A stretch of DNA of 64,000 nucleotides. Origin: Methylophilaceae bacterium (GTDB lineage Bacteria > Pseudomonadota > Gammaproteobacteria > Burkholderiales > Methylophilaceae). Both the position numbers and the translations under genes were made by a program. Positions 31,001 to 43,181 of the stretch are shown one piece after another; within the stretch, counting starts at the first letter, position 1; every line of letters starts with the position of its first letter. The DNA lies in NCBI GenBank assembly GCA_016778465.1, contig JADHPM010000005.1:1-64000 (forward strand), in the 5' to 3' direction. The notes under the pieces are model-generated. The model searched no databases, was not told the DNA's origin, and saw only the letters and a program-made list of their open reading frames with translations.

Positions 31001-31624
31001 ATGATTGATAAGTTAATCAGCGAAATCGATAAAAGCCTAAAGATTTTATCAGCTTCACCTGTTGGAAACAGAGCTAGGCCTGACCTTAATATTCCTGATT
31101 CAAAAATGCTTCCTGAAGCTGATAAACATCTTCACGCGAAATTTATGAGAGTCAATCATACGGGTGAGGTATGTGCCCAAGGTTTATATCGAGGTCAACT
31201 TTTCTTTAATAAAAATCCAAATATTAAATCTGAGCTTGAGAAAGCTGCGCGAGAGGAAATAGACCATCTCGTTTGGTGTGAGGAGCGCATCAATGAATTG
31301 GGTGGGAAAACGAGCCTCTTGAACCCTCTTTTTTATTTTGGCTCATTTGTAGTTGGGAGCATGGCAAGCATTGTTGACGATAAATATAATTTAGGATTTT
31401 TGTCTGAAACTGAAAAACAAGTTTCCGCACATTTAGAAAGTCATCTAAATGAAATTAATCAAGAGGACAAAAAAACGTTAACAATCATTGAAACAATGAA
31501 AAAAGAGGAGGAACTGCATCAAGCCTCAGCAATTAATTTAGGCGCCAAGAAATTACCGAAAATAATTCAAACAATAATGAAAAAAACTGCTAAATTAATG
31601 ACAACTTCAACCTTCCATATTTAA
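31001..31624 (+). CDS. coq7: demethoxyubiquinone hydroxylase Coq7
   Basis: MRVNHTGEVCAQGLYRGQL, EEIDHLVWCEERINELGG, diiron ligands. Confidence 0.94.
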   Translation: MIDKLISEIDKSLKILSASPVGNRARPDLNIPDSKMLPEADKHLHAKFMRVNHTGEVCAQGLYRGQLFFNKNPNIKSELEKAAREEIDHLVWCEERINELGGKTSLLNPLFYFGSFVVGSMASIVDDKYNLGFLSETEKQVSAHLESHLNEINQEDKKTLTIIETMKKEEELHQASAINLGAKKLPKIIQTIMKKTAKLMTTSTFHI

Positions 31625-31626
31625 TC

Positions 31627-31941
31627 ATGCAAAAATTTAAAGATGTTCTTGAAACGCTCGAAGATGCAAGTCATATTAAAAAAATTGAATTTTATAACAA
31701 AGATAAAGAGTTAGTGGGCCATATTGAAAATAAGCCTGGCAGCATGGGTTCCATGAAAGTTTATCATCACCTCTGGCGAGTTTTTGGCGAGCTTAATCTT
31801 GATGCAGCTGCAGAAGGTTTGGATCTTTATTCTGAACACACTGAGGAGGCCCAAAACCATCCTGGTAAACATCCAAATATAGACCGCCTGCTTGATATTA
31901 TTGAAACCGAAGAAGTTTATTCAATCAAACTAAAAAAATAA
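31627..31941 (+). CDS. DUF2322-like protein
   Basis: 104 aa; SMKVYHHLWRVFGELNLDAAAEGLDLYSEHTEEAQ. Confidence 0.7.
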   Translation: MQKFKDVLETLEDASHIKKIEFYNKDKELVGHIENKPGSMGSMKVYHHLWRVFGELNLDAAAEGLDLYSEHTEEAQNHPGKHPNIDRLLDIIETEEVYSIKLKK

Positions 31942-31942
31942 T

Positions 31943-32356
31943 TTAACTTAGAATCTCATAGTCATGCGTTATGTTGACTGACTGGCCAAGCATTATCGAT
32001 GCTGAGCAATACTTCTCAGCAGATAACTTTATCGCCCGCTCGACAATATTAGGATCAAGATTTTTACCCTTAAAAACAAAATGTATATGAATTAACTTGA
32101 ATACTTTAGGAATTGTATCTACCCTCTCAGCTTCAATTATTGCCTCGCAACTTTCTACTATTTGCCTTGATTTTTTAAGGATCGTGACTACATCAAAAGA
32201 CGTACATCCACCCATGCTAATCAGCAGAGCCTCCATAGGGCGCATACCTTTATTTTTTCCACCTAGCTCACTTGGTCCATCCATTACAAATGAATGTTTC
32301 GCTTCATTTTCACCCTCAAAACTTACGCCATCCAACCAACGGACGTTAACTTTCAT
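31943..32356 (-). CDS. OsmC family protein
   Basis: MRPMEALLISMGGCTSFDVVTILKK, SAEKYCSASIMLG. Confidence 0.92.
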   Translation of the reverse strand: MKVNVRWLDGVSFEGENEAKHSFVMDGPSELGGKNKGMRPMEALLISMGGCTSFDVVTILKKSRQIVESCEAIIEAERVDTIPKVFKLIHIHFVFKGKNLDPNIVERAIKLSAEKYCSASIMLGQSVNITHDYEILS

Positions 32357-32802
32357 TACTTAATATCCAATAACTCAACATCAAACACTAGGTCTGCATT
32401 TGGCGGAATTACATTGCCAGCACCACGACGGCCATAACCCATCTCACTTGGAATAATTATTGTTCGCTGACCGCCTATCTTCATACCAGCAAAACCCTCA
32501 TCCCATCCTTTGATAACTTGGCCCACACCTAGCATAAAACTAAAAGGCTCTCTTCTATCCAGTGAACTATCAAATTTTTTACCCTTGCCATCTTTTGAAT
32601 TAGCGTCATAAAGCCAACCTGTATAGTGAACGGTTATAGACAATCCTTTTTCTGCCTCCCTGCCCTCGCCCTGCTTTATATCTGTAATAGTTAATTCTTG
32701 TATACCTTTTGTCATTTTTTTATCCTCTATTGATAATTCAATCGCCCCCAGAAGAAAAACTTGAAAAAATAGAAAAAGAGTGATTAAAAAATTTTTTGTC
32801 AT
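32356..32802 (-). CDS. FKBP-type peptidyl-prolyl cis-trans isomerase
   Basis: [42 protein letters not shown]. Confidence 0.95.
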   Translation of the reverse strand: MTKNFLITLFLFFQVFLLGAIELSIEDKKMTKGIQELTITDIKQGEGREAEKGLSITVHYTGWLYDANSKDGKGKKFDSSLDRREPFSFMLGVGQVIKGWDEGFAGMKIGGQRTIIIPSEMGYGRRGAGNVIPPNADLVFDVELLDIK

Positions 32803-32814
32803 AATTTCCTCTAG

Positions 32815-34242
32815 CTAATTTAAATAAAAAGTCCTGTTTATTAATTTTTCTTGCAAATTTAAAGACAGATCAGATTTTTTGTCGTTTATGATAAAAACAA
32901 ACAGTATCATTTCTTTTTTTTCATTTTGAAAAAAACCTGCAATCCCATTAACATCTCTTAAGGAACCTGTTTTAAAGTGTCCCTTAGAATTAATGGGCGA
33001 ATATACCATTCTTTTTTCTAAGGTACCATCAATTGCAGAAATGGGAAATGATGCAACTAATTCTGGCATCAATGGATGATGATATATCTCCAATAAAATA
33101 TTTTTTAATTGTTTGCTTGAAATTTTTATATTTCTTGAGAGGCCGGCTCCATTATCTATATATAGATCGACGTTTGTGTAACCTCGATTCATAAACCAGT
33201 CATTTACATATCTATTCACCATACCTTCATCTGCGGGCGTTGCTGAGCTCTCTGTAATCATAGTAAGCATTAAATTTCTAGACATTAAGTTAAGGCTATA
33301 CTTGTTGATATCTCTGATTGTCTCACTTAATCTTCTGGACTGGTGTGTTGCGATCAAAATCAAATCATCAATTTTATTATTTGTATATTTATAAGACCCA
33401 TTAAAAATTCCCCCATTCTGATGCCATAGTTTTTTAAATATTTCAAAGAAATATTTTCCATTTTCCATGACAGAAAGATCAATTTCTTTATTTTTACAAC
33501 TCTTACTAAATTTTCCCTCAAATAAAATAGCTGACCGTTCTAACTCCTGCTTGACTTCATACTTCATCGCACTCCTCCAGCCCCGGCATGTTTCTTGGCT
33601 CAAAGAGAGCTTATTTATAATTTCAAAGTTTTCTAGCCTTGGGTCGGTTTCAATGTGAATCTTATTTTTTTCCTGAATAAACTTAAAGTTCATTGTGTTG
33701 CTTTGAATAGATATTGCGTTGGGAAGAACGTTGTATGCTCTCATCGGATCTTCATCAAAATCTATTATCTTTGGTAATGCCCCAAAATAACTTGTATTGA
33801 GAATCAAATTGCCATTAATCTCTCTAATCCCTCTATCCCTTAATTCTCTGACCATTTTTTCAAGGTCATTAATTGAAAAGGAGGCATCTCCTCTTCCTTT
33901 AAAAATTACATTTCCATCTAGCAATTGGTCTTCTACTTTTCCTTGGATATACAAATCTGATTGCCATTGAAAATTTGGCCCTAACTCTTCTATAGCCATA
34001 AAAGATGTGAGAATTTTTACGAGTGACGCAACATTAAATAATTTATTTTCGTTATGAGAAAATGTTAATTTTTTTGGGTCATTGAGGTTTTCAATTATTA
34101 AAGTGTAATTTTTTTTATCAAAAGAATAGGTGTTTAGTATTTTTTGAATTTCAAGGTTTTCACTTGCATGTGAAAAAAAGCTCCAAAACAAAATTAATAC
34201 AAATACTGGTTGCTTTAAATTACATTGCATTTTCAATTCCAC
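32815..34242 (-). CDS. dacB: D-alanyl-D-alanine carboxypeptidase/endopeptidase (S13)
   Basis: NVASLVKILTSF (SxxK), YSLNLMSRN (SxN-type), GHFKTGSL (KTG). Confidence 0.92.
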   Translation of the reverse strand: MELKMQCNLKQPVFVLILFWSFFSHASENLEIQKILNTYSFDKKNYTLIIENLNDPKKLTFSHNENKLFNVASLVKILTSFMAIEELGPNFQWQSDLYIQGKVEDQLLDGNVIFKGRGDASFSINDLEKMVRELRDRGIREINGNLILNTSYFGALPKIIDFDEDPMRAYNVLPNAISIQSNTMNFKFIQEKNKIHIETDPRLENFEIINKLSLSQETCRGWRSAMKYEVKQELERSAILFEGKFSKSCKNKEIDLSVMENGKYFFEIFKKLWHQNGGIFNGSYKYTNNKIDDLILIATHQSRRLSETIRDINKYSLNLMSRNLMLTMITESSATPADEGMVNRYVNDWFMNRGYTNVDLYIDNGAGLSRNIKISSKQLKNILLEIYHHPLMPELVASFPISAIDGTLEKRMVYSPINSKGHFKTGSLRDVNGIAGFFQNEKKEMILFVFIINDKKSDLSLNLQEKLINRTFYLN

Positions 34243-35524
34243 GCAATAAAACGTTAATCATAAATTTTGCTTCCGTTTTCTTAATGCAATAAGGGGGCAT
34301 CAAATAAAATGTGGATCCGATTGGCCTGATCAGAAGGCCATGCTGAAGGCAAAATTTTTGTATTTTTAGTGGATCGATTTTATGATCCACTTCAAATGCC
34401 CATATCATGCCCTGATTTCTAAAATTTTTGACGGGAAAACTTTTTAAGTCTGATAAAAGCCTATTGATCATTTTTGTTTTTTGTCGATTAGATTGAATAA
34501 TTTTTTGTTTTTTAAAAATAGATAACGTTGCCAAAGCTGCAGCGCATGCAAGCGGATTACCTGTGTAACTGTGGGAATGTAAAAAACCATACGCAATTCT
34601 GTCATGATAAAAAGTACGATAAACTTTTTTAGTGGTTAAAACCGCTGATAAGGGTAAATATCCACCCGTTAACCCTTTTGATAAACAAAGAAAATCTGGT
34701 GAAATTTTTGCTTGCTGATAAGCAAACATTGAACCTGTCCTTCCAAATCCAACTGCAACCTCGTCTGCAATTAAATGGATTTCGAATTCTTTGCAGAGCC
34801 TTGCGACGCCATGGAGATAATTTTTGGAGTGCATTGCCATTCCCCCTGCGCACTGAACTAAGGGTTCTATAATCATTGCACTAATTGAGTTATGTTTTTT
34901 TTCAAATACACATCTCAATTCATCTAATTTTTTTTTCTCAAACTCTTCTTGTGTTTCGTTTTCTGAATGATCTCGCCAATCTGGGGAATCAACTTGAATA
35001 TGTTTTTTTAGGAGATTTTTGTATGATTCTTTAAAAATAGGTACAGAAGTTACTGAAAGAGCGCCGAGCGTTTCCCCATGGTAGCTCTTACGTAAATATA
35101 CAAGCTTATTCTTTTGTTGTTTTTTATTTTGTCTCCAATAATGTGTACTCATTTTGATAGCAATTTCAATGGCGTTAGCCCCATCGCTGCCATAAAAACA
35201 ATGTCCAAGTTTTGTTAGCCTGGATAGTTCTTCAGATAATTCTATTACAGGCTCATGAGTTAAACCTGCAATCATTGAATGCTCTAATAGATCAATTTGT
35301 TTTTTTATCTTTGCCTTAATCAGGGGATTATTATGGCCAAATAAATTAACCCACCATGAGCTTGTTGCATCAAGATACTTCTTTTCATCAAAATCATATA
35401 GCCATACACCTTTGCCCCTTTTAATAGGAATGAGGTTATCTTGATTGTAATGCTTCATTTGAGAACAAGGATGCCATACTGACTTTAAACTTCTTCTAAT
35501 AATATTTTTATTGAGTGATTTCAT
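34220..35524 (-). CDS. bioA: adenosylmethionine-8-amino-7-oxononanoate aminotransferase
   Basis: SVWHPCSQMKHY, ATSSWWVNLFGHNN, YRKSYHGETLGALS-type motif, CLSKGLTGGYLPLSA; start revised to MKSLNKN (overlaps upstream stop). Confidence 0.95.
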   Translation of the reverse strand: MKSLNKNIIRRSLKSVWHPCSQMKHYNQDNLIPIKRGKGVWLYDFDEKKYLDATSSWWVNLFGHNNPLIKAKIKKQIDLLEHSMIAGLTHEPVIELSEELSRLTKLGHCFYGSDGANAIEIAIKMSTHYWRQNKKQQKNKLVYLRKSYHGETLGALSVTSVPIFKESYKNLLKKHIQVDSPDWRDHSENETQEEFEKKKLDELRCVFEKKHNSISAMIIEPLVQCAGGMAMHSKNYLHGVARLCKEFEIHLIADEVAVGFGRTGSMFAYQQAKISPDFLCLSKGLTGGYLPLSAVLTTKKVYRTFYHDRIAYGFLHSHSYTGNPLACAAALATLSIFKKQKIIQSNRQKTKMINRLLSDLKSFPVKNFRNQGMIWAFEVDHKIDPLKIQKFCLQHGLLIRPIGSTFYLMPPYCIKKTEAKFMINVLLRGIENAM

Positions 35525-36591
35525 GGGGCAGGATTCATGTGACACAAATGAACATGTTCTATTTCATTAAGTATTGAGTCTGAAAGTTGAAAATTAAATG
35601 CTTTTAGGTTTTCTCTGAGTTGAGCCATGTTTGTCGCACCAATGACAGTGCTTGTAGTAAACCATTGATGATAAACAAAACTTAATGCCATTTGAGTCAT
35701 ACTCAATTTATTTGCTTTTGCTACTCTTGAATAAGCTAACAAGGTATTCTTTACTCCTGGTTTATTGAAACGTTTCGCATATCCCTCAAACAAAGTAACA
35801 CGTCCCTTTTCGCTTGGATTATTTAAGTATTTTCCTGTTAAATGACCAAAAGCTAAGGGTGAATAGGCAAAAAACCCGATACCCTCTCTAAACAGAATCT
35901 CTGTCACCCCAAATTCAGCAATCCTATTTATCAGACTGTAAGAATTTTGAACCACGCTGATCAATGGTAGGTTTTCTTGCTTTGCAATTCTGATGAACTC
36001 AGTTAAGCCCCATGGCCACTCATTTGAAAGCGCTATATATCTTGCTTTACCTGCTTTGATAATATCCTCAAGCGCCCTTAATTGAGATTCAATGGATACC
36101 CATTTTATGGGCTCGTCATTTTTAAAATCATCTCTAGGATCAAATTTATATTGACCAAACATGGGAACATTTCTCTCTGGCCAATGCAGGTAGAGTATGT
36201 CAACATAATCAGTCTGCAGACGTTTCAATGAGGAATTTACTGCGTTTGTTATGTTCGTTTTATCAAGCGACTTTGGTCCGCCCCGAATCCATGATAGATC
36301 TCTGCGTGGGCCTGCAATTTTTGTAGATAGCACAAATGAGTCTCTTTGTTTCTTTTGTTTTATCCAATGGCCAATAATCGCTTCAGTTTTAGTACAGGTA
36401 TTTTCTTTTGGAGGCACTGGATATAATTCAGCACAATCAATACTGTTAATACCTTGATCAATAGCAAAATCCAATTGCTCAAATGACTCTTCCTGATTAT
36501 TTTGATCGCCAAAGGTCATTGTGCCGAGAGTTATCGGCGAAACAAATAAATCTGAGTGCCCCACCCTTGAATAATCTTTTTTTTCAAACAT
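35521..36591 (-). CDS. aldo/keto reductase (Tas-like)
   Basis: LGTMTFGDQNNQEESFEQLDFAIDQGINSIDCAELYPVPP, DILYLHWPER. Confidence 0.92.
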   Translation of the reverse strand: MFEKKDYSRVGHSDLFVSPITLGTMTFGDQNNQEESFEQLDFAIDQGINSIDCAELYPVPPKENTCTKTEAIIGHWIKQKKQRDSFVLSTKIAGPRRDLSWIRGGPKSLDKTNITNAVNSSLKRLQTDYVDILYLHWPERNVPMFGQYKFDPRDDFKNDEPIKWVSIESQLRALEDIIKAGKARYIALSNEWPWGLTEFIRIAKQENLPLISVVQNSYSLINRIAEFGVTEILFREGIGFFAYSPLAFGHLTGKYLNNPSEKGRVTLFEGYAKRFNKPGVKNTLLAYSRVAKANKLSMTQMALSFVYHQWFTTSTVIGATNMAQLRENLKAFNFQLSDSILNEIEHVHLCHMNPAP

Positions 36592-36631
36592 CCTTATTTA
36601 TATTTAAATAATTTAAAAAAATATTTTTTTA

Positions 36632-36662
36632 CCCTTGAATTTTACAATAATCGTCCCTATTA
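36632..36662 (+). promoter_or_regulatory. Putative sigma-32-like heat-shock promoter of groESL (overlapping a sigma-70-like TTGAAT-N17-TATTAT)
   Basis: CCCTTGAA - 15 nt - CCCTATTA immediately upstream of CIRCE. Confidence 0.6.
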
Positions 36663-36689
36663 TTAGCACTCTATTGATTAGAGTGCTAA
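36663..36689. promoter_or_regulatory. CIRCE element (HrcA operator)
   Basis: Perfect TTAGCACTC-N9-GAGTGCTAA. Confidence 0.97.
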
Positions 36690-36742
36690 AAAATTAGCGT
36701 TTAATGATTTTTTTAAGAATACACTATTAGGAGATTTAACAA

Positions 36743-37033
36743 ATGAAAATTCGTCCTTTACATGATCGAGTTATTGTAAAGCGTCTTGAAGAAGAACGCA
36801 CAACCGCATCTGGAATTGTTATACCGGACAGCGCTTCAGGTGAAAAACCTGACCAAGGAACTGTTCAAGCTGTCGGTAACGGAAAGTTACTTGATGATGG
36901 GTCAACTCGCGCACTGGATGTCAAGGTTGGCGATAAAGTCCTCTTCGGTAAGTATACGGGGCAAGAAGTAAAAGTTGATGGTGAAGACCTTCTCGTTATG
37001 AGAGAAGAGGACATCATGGGAATCGTTGAATAA
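36743..37033 (+). CDS. groES: co-chaperonin GroES
   Basis: [31 protein letters not shown]. Confidence 0.98.
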   Translation: MKIRPLHDRVIVKRLEEERTTASGIVIPDSASGEKPDQGTVQAVGNGKLLDDGSTRALDVKVGDKVLFGKYTGQEVKVDGEDLLVMREEDIMGIVE

Positions 37034-38725
<1,692 letters not shown>

Positions 38726-38751
38726 ATTCAGATCAACTATGTTTAAAACTA

Positions 38752-38780
38752 AAAAAAGGCCTCTAACGAGGCCTTTTTTA
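38752..38780 (+). terminator. Rho-independent terminator downstream of groEL
   Basis: AAAAAAGGCCTCTAACGAGGCCTTTTTT. Confidence 0.95.
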
Positions 38781-38813
38781 TGCTGATATCATAAAGGGAG
38801 GAATATATCAGCA
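38781..38813. repeat. Inverted repeat, 9-bp arms (TGCTGATAT/ATATCAGCA), 15-nt loop
   Basis: Direct reading; loop CATAAAGGGAGGAAT. Confidence 0.8.
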
Positions 38814-38899
38814 GTGCTACACATTATTAATGACATCTTTATTGGTAAAAAGTTCTTTTTTAAAAAACTTTACTTAAAAAATGATGTAGGATTACAGCC

Positions 38900-41062
38900 A
38901 TGCAGCCAGATACACCATCATTAAATTTTCTCAACAATTTAAACAAAGAACAATCTGAGGCAGTAACCTCAAACGAGTCGTCTGCATTGATTTTGGCGGG
39001 AGCAGGAAGTGGAAAAACGAGAGTCTTAACGTCCCGAATTTCTTGGTTGATACATAATCAGATTGCTAGCCCTGGTTCTATTCTAGCTGTTACTTTTACC
39101 AATAAAGCCGCTAAAGAAATGTTGCTGCGTGTGACGAGTCAATTACCAATAAATACTCGAGCTATGTGGGTGGGAACTTTTCATGGTCTTTGTAACCGTT
39201 TTTTAAGACTTCACCACAAAGACGCAAAGCTTCCAGAAACCTTTCAAATTTTAGATAGCCAAGACCAGTTGTCCGCCCTAAAAAGATTGATGAGGGCAAA
39301 TAATATTGATGAAGAAAATTTTCCACCTAGGGAAGTTCAATACTTTATCAATAACAACAAAGAGCAAGGCTTTCGTTCAAAAGACGTTAAAACATATGAT
39401 GCGCATACGGAAAAGATTAACGAAATATATTTATTTTACGAAACACAATGCCAAAAAGAAGGAGTTGTTGATTTTGCCGAATTACTGTTGCGCTGTTACG
39501 AACTTTTTAAAAAAAATTCTCATATTCTTGCTCATTACCAAGACCGATTTAAGCATATTTTAATTGACGAATTTCAAGATACGAGTGAACTGCAATATAG
39601 ATGGATAAAGCTTATTGTTGGAAAAAGCAATTCTGTTTTTGCTGTAGGAGACGATGACCAATCAATTTATAGCTTTCGAGGCGCAAAAGTATCAAATATG
39701 AAAGATCTACAAAAAGACTTTACAATTAAAAAGGTAATCAAATTAGAACAAAATTATCGATCAAAAAATAATATATTAAATGCCGCTAATTCTATCATCA
39801 AGAATAATGAGGGTCGACTTGGTAAAAAGCTTTGGACTGCATCAGGTGATGGGGACTTGATAAAAAAATATGTAGGTTTAAGTGATTATGATGAGTCTAA
39901 TTTTATTATCGAAGAAATAAAACAGCTCCATCGATCAGGTCTTAATTACAATCAAATTGCAATTCTCTACAGAAGCAATGCCCAATCAAGAATTATTGAA
40001 CACAATATAGTATCAAATAATATCCCCTATCGGGTATACGGCGGGCTTCGTTTCTTTGAGCGAGCAGAGATTAAGAATGCCTTAGCCTATTTAAGACTTA
40101 TCACAAACAAGACAGATGACAATGCTTTCTTAAGAATTATTAATTTTCCAACTCGCGGTATTGGGGCAAAATCAATCGAACAAATCCAAGATTTAGCTAA
40201 AAAAAATAATTCTTCACTTTGGCAGGCAGCCACAGAATTTAAAATGCAAGTGTCAGTTAATCAAAAAAAAGGTATTCCCTATTTTGTTGAGTTAATTAAA
40301 ACTATTGAGGATGAAATTCATGGCTTGACGATAGCAGAATCAATAGAGATTATTACCAACAGATCTGGACTAAAAGATCATTATTTGAAAGAGAAAGATA
40401 GTATTGATCGATTAGCAAATTTAAGTGAATTAATCTCTGCTGCTGTTACTTTTTCAGAAACTTCTGACACCGAAGATCCAGCATTAAATATGGTAGAGTT
40501 TTTAAATTATACCTCTTTGGAAAGCGGCGAACTGCAGGCTTCTTCTAGTGAGGATGCCCTCCAATTAATGACAATTCATTCTGCTAAGGGTCTTGAGTTT
40601 GATGCTGTTTTTATAACTGGTCTAGAGGATGGCTTATGCCCTCATGAGCAAAGTCTTGCAGAGCAAAATGGGATTGAAGAGGAAAGACGCTTAATGTACG
40701 TTGCTGTCACTCGTGCAAAGATGAAACTTTATTTGACACTTGCTCAATCAAGAATGCTCCATGGACAGACAAGATATAACCTCCCCTCAAGATTTCTAGA
40801 TGAAATACCTGATGAATTAATAAAAGCAATTAATGCTTCAAAGAAAATTGATTTAATACCAACACCTCACAGAAATAATAAATATAACCCTAACAATGAT
40901 TATCCATGGAAAATAGGTGCTAATGTCCAGCATCCGAAATTTGGTCAAGGAGTGGTGACAGGTTATGAGGGTCAAGAAAACGATTTACGAATTCAAATAA
41001 AATTTTTAAATCATGGTACCAAATGGTTAGCGCTTGAGTATGCTAAATTATCTGAAATTTAA
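38900..41062 (+). CDS. uvrD: UvrD/Rep-family DNA helicase II
   Basis: LILAGAGSGKTRVLTSRI, AVTFTNKAAKEM, DEFQDTSELQ, GDDDQSIYSFRGA, VTRAK. Confidence 0.94.
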   Translation: MQPDTPSLNFLNNLNKEQSEAVTSNESSALILAGAGSGKTRVLTSRISWLIHNQIASPGSILAVTFTNKAAKEMLLRVTSQLPINTRAMWVGTFHGLCNRFLRLHHKDAKLPETFQILDSQDQLSALKRLMRANNIDEENFPPREVQYFINNNKEQGFRSKDVKTYDAHTEKINEIYLFYETQCQKEGVVDFAELLLRCYELFKKNSHILAHYQDRFKHILIDEFQDTSELQYRWIKLIVGKSNSVFAVGDDDQSIYSFRGAKVSNMKDLQKDFTIKKVIKLEQNYRSKNNILNAANSIIKNNEGRLGKKLWTASGDGDLIKKYVGLSDYDESNFIIEEIKQLHRSGLNYNQIAILYRSNAQSRIIEHNIVSNNIPYRVYGGLRFFERAEIKNALAYLRLITNKTDDNAFLRIINFPTRGIGAKSIEQIQDLAKKNNSSLWQAATEFKMQVSVNQKKGIPYFVELIKTIEDEIHGLTIAESIEIITNRSGLKDHYLKEKDSIDRLANLSELISAAVTFSETSDTEDPALNMVEFLNYTSLESGELQASSSEDALQLMTIHSAKGLEFDAVFITGLEDGLCPHEQSLAEQNGIEEERRLMYVAVTRAKMKLYLTLAQSRMLHGQTRYNLPSRFLDEIPDELIKAINASKKIDLIPTPHRNNKYNPNNDYPWKIGANVQHPKFGQGVVTGYEGQENDLRIQIKFLNHGTKWLALEYAKLSEI

Positions 41063-41820
41063 ATTACTGATTTAAAAATTTCTCTATAAGTAATGGTTTG
41101 AAAAGTAAACGACATGGCAATAAAAATTGTCGCCAAGATCAAAACAAAAAAACTTGAAAACAATGAAATGAGATTATTACCTAAGAAATTCATGGATGAT
41201 ATTAACAGGGTTATTAGAAAAATTAAGCATACAAATAAAGTAATAATTATCGTCCACGCTATCAAAATTTGAAATAAATATAGAAGGCAACCTGCAAAAC
41301 TTGATTTAATAGATTTTAAAAAATCAAAATTGTTAAATGCAATGAGTAAAGGTGCAAACCAAGTCAGCATTAAAAAAGGAATGGTTATTACCAAAGCTTT
41401 AATTATTATGGGACTAAAATCACCAAACTGTATCTCACCAAGTCCTTGCCCCTGAGGTATTTCAACAATTCTTGCAACATCAGAGCTAACCCAGGCGCTT
41501 AATCCAAGTGTATAAACAATAGAAAGCAGGCCTATTGACATAAATCGAGCGAATTTTCCCCTAATCAAATCCATCACTTTCTTAAAATCAAAAACTTTTT
41601 TTTCAAGAATACTTAAGTAAAAAGCAACGATAAAAACTGTAATAAATGGCCATAACATAATTAAAATTGGACTAAGAATATTTAATCCAGGAGTAGCTGG
41701 GATAAACATATAAAACATCAAGTAAAACATTCCTGCTACAAGTGAAAATCGGGTTGAAAACTTAAACAAGGAAAAACTCTGATAAACCCATTCATAAGAC
41801 TGATTAAAAATATTTTTCAT
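41059..41820 (-). CDS. multi-TM membrane protein (BPSS1780-like family)
   Basis: About 6 TM segments; polytopic topology and location next to thrB. Confidence 0.65.
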   Translation of the reverse strand: MKNIFNQSYEWVYQSFSLFKFSTRFSLVAGMFYLMFYMFIPATPGLNILSPILIMLWPFITVFIVAFYLSILEKKVFDFKKVMDLIRGKFARFMSIGLLSIVYTLGLSAWVSSDVARIVEIPQGQGLGEIQFGDFSPIIIKALVITIPFLMLTWFAPLLIAFNNFDFLKSIKSSFAGCLLYLFQILIAWTIIITLFVCLIFLITLLISSMNFLGNNLISLFSSFFVLILATIFIAMSFTFQTITYREIFKSVI

Positions 41821-42744
41821 TTAGCTCCGTTGATAATTTTGTAATATTTTTTTGAAACGCTCAGGGGCTTTAGTATATGTTATTTCTCCATCTTTTTTAA
41901 AATAGAAATCATATAGCCTAGATAGCCAAAATCGCATTGCAGCGAGTCTTAATGAAATTGGTAAAAAGTTTTTTTCGTCTTCACTTAATTCACGAATTGA
42001 TTCATAACCATTTAAAAAATATCTTTTTTTCTCTGCATCGATCAAAAAGAACTCATTAATACACCAATCATTTAAAGCAATTGCAATATCGTAAATATAC
42101 AAATCGTAACAGGCATAATAGAAATCTATTACGCCTGATACATTGTGATTGTAAAATAATACGTTATCTTTAAAAAGATCAGCATGAATAATTCCGGATG
42201 GTAAATTGCTATTAAAATTTTGATCAAGAAAAATAAGCTCATCCCTTATTATTTCAACTTCATCATTGGGCAATAACGGATGTATTTCATCAAAGACTCT
42301 GTTCATCCAATTCAGTCCACGAGGGTTCGTTATATAAACCCTGTAGTCTTGAGTTAGTTGATGCATTTGTGCAAGTGAGACTCCAACAGCAAAACAGTTA
42401 TCATTAGATACCGACTTAAGTTCTCCTCCGCTTAATAGAGAAACAAGCAAGGCTGGTTTATTTTTAATTTCTCCCAAATGAAATCCCTCTTGGTTGTGAA
42501 TTGGCGTTGGGCAATGATATTTTTTATTAGACAAAAATGACATCAAATCAACATAGTACTGAATATCTTTGGGCTGCGCCTGTTCGAATATCGTCAGAAT
42601 ATATTTTGCATCAATGGTTTCGATAACATAATTTGTGTTGGTGACACCAGATGAAATACCTTTAAAACTTTTTAAGTCAGGTAAATTATAAGAGTTCAAA
42701 AAAGAAGATATCTCATCAATTTTGATTGAGGTGTAGACAGCCAT
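41821..42744 (-). CDS. thrB: homoserine kinase (APH-fold ThrB)
   Basis: MAVYTSIKIDEISSFL, GISSGVTNTNYVIET, GIIHADLFKDNVLF, GVIDFYYAC. Confidence 0.94.
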   Translation of the reverse strand: MAVYTSIKIDEISSFLNSYNLPDLKSFKGISSGVTNTNYVIETIDAKYILTIFEQAQPKDIQYYVDLMSFLSNKKYHCPTPIHNQEGFHLGEIKNKPALLVSLLSGGELKSVSNDNCFAVGVSLAQMHQLTQDYRVYITNPRGLNWMNRVFDEIHPLLPNDEVEIIRDELIFLDQNFNSNLPSGIIHADLFKDNVLFYNHNVSGVIDFYYACYDLYIYDIAIALNDWCINEFFLIDAEKKRYFLNGYESIRELSEDEKNFLPISLRLAAMRFWLSRLYDFYFKKDGEITYTKAPERFKKILQNYQRS

Positions 42745-42761
42745 AAGTTAGTTTAAATTGG

Positions 42762-43097
42762 TTAAAAAGTAAAAAGTACCCATTGCGGGACAATCATAGG
42801 CGCCTCTGGGGAGTCATGACGCGTCCAGTCAGAACCTTGGTCATCCTTGTATAGATAATAAGATGGCATATTTTTTGGGGAAACTTTTACCATGTAGAGC
42901 TGGCCATTAACACGGTACTCCTCAATAAGTTGAGTTTCTTCTTTTCTAATTGTTACTTCAGGCTCCAAAACATAATCAGAATCATATGTAGTGGGTGGTG
43001 GCGGAATTTCCTCAAAAAGCTGCCTATCCTCTGCAGAAAGAGGGAAGACAAGAGATATCGAAGCGAGAAATAATGCTTTTAAAAAATTTTTAATCAT
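42762..43097 (-). CDS. DUF2782-like periplasmic protein
   Basis: Signal peptide; IPPPPTTYDSD, EEYRVNGQLYMVKVSPKNMPSYYL; between thrB and polA. Confidence 0.8.
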   Translation of the reverse strand: MIKNFLKALFLASISLVFPLSAEDRQLFEEIPPPPTTYDSDYVLEPEVTIRKEETQLIEEYRVNGQLYMVKVSPKNMPSYYLYKDDQGSDWTRHDSPEAPMIVPQWVLFTF

Positions 43098-43181
43098 AAT
43101 TATTTACAGGTTATTTTCTAATTCTACCAAAATCATTCTGGTTCAGTAAGAATTTAATAAAAAAACTCTTATAATGATCTA

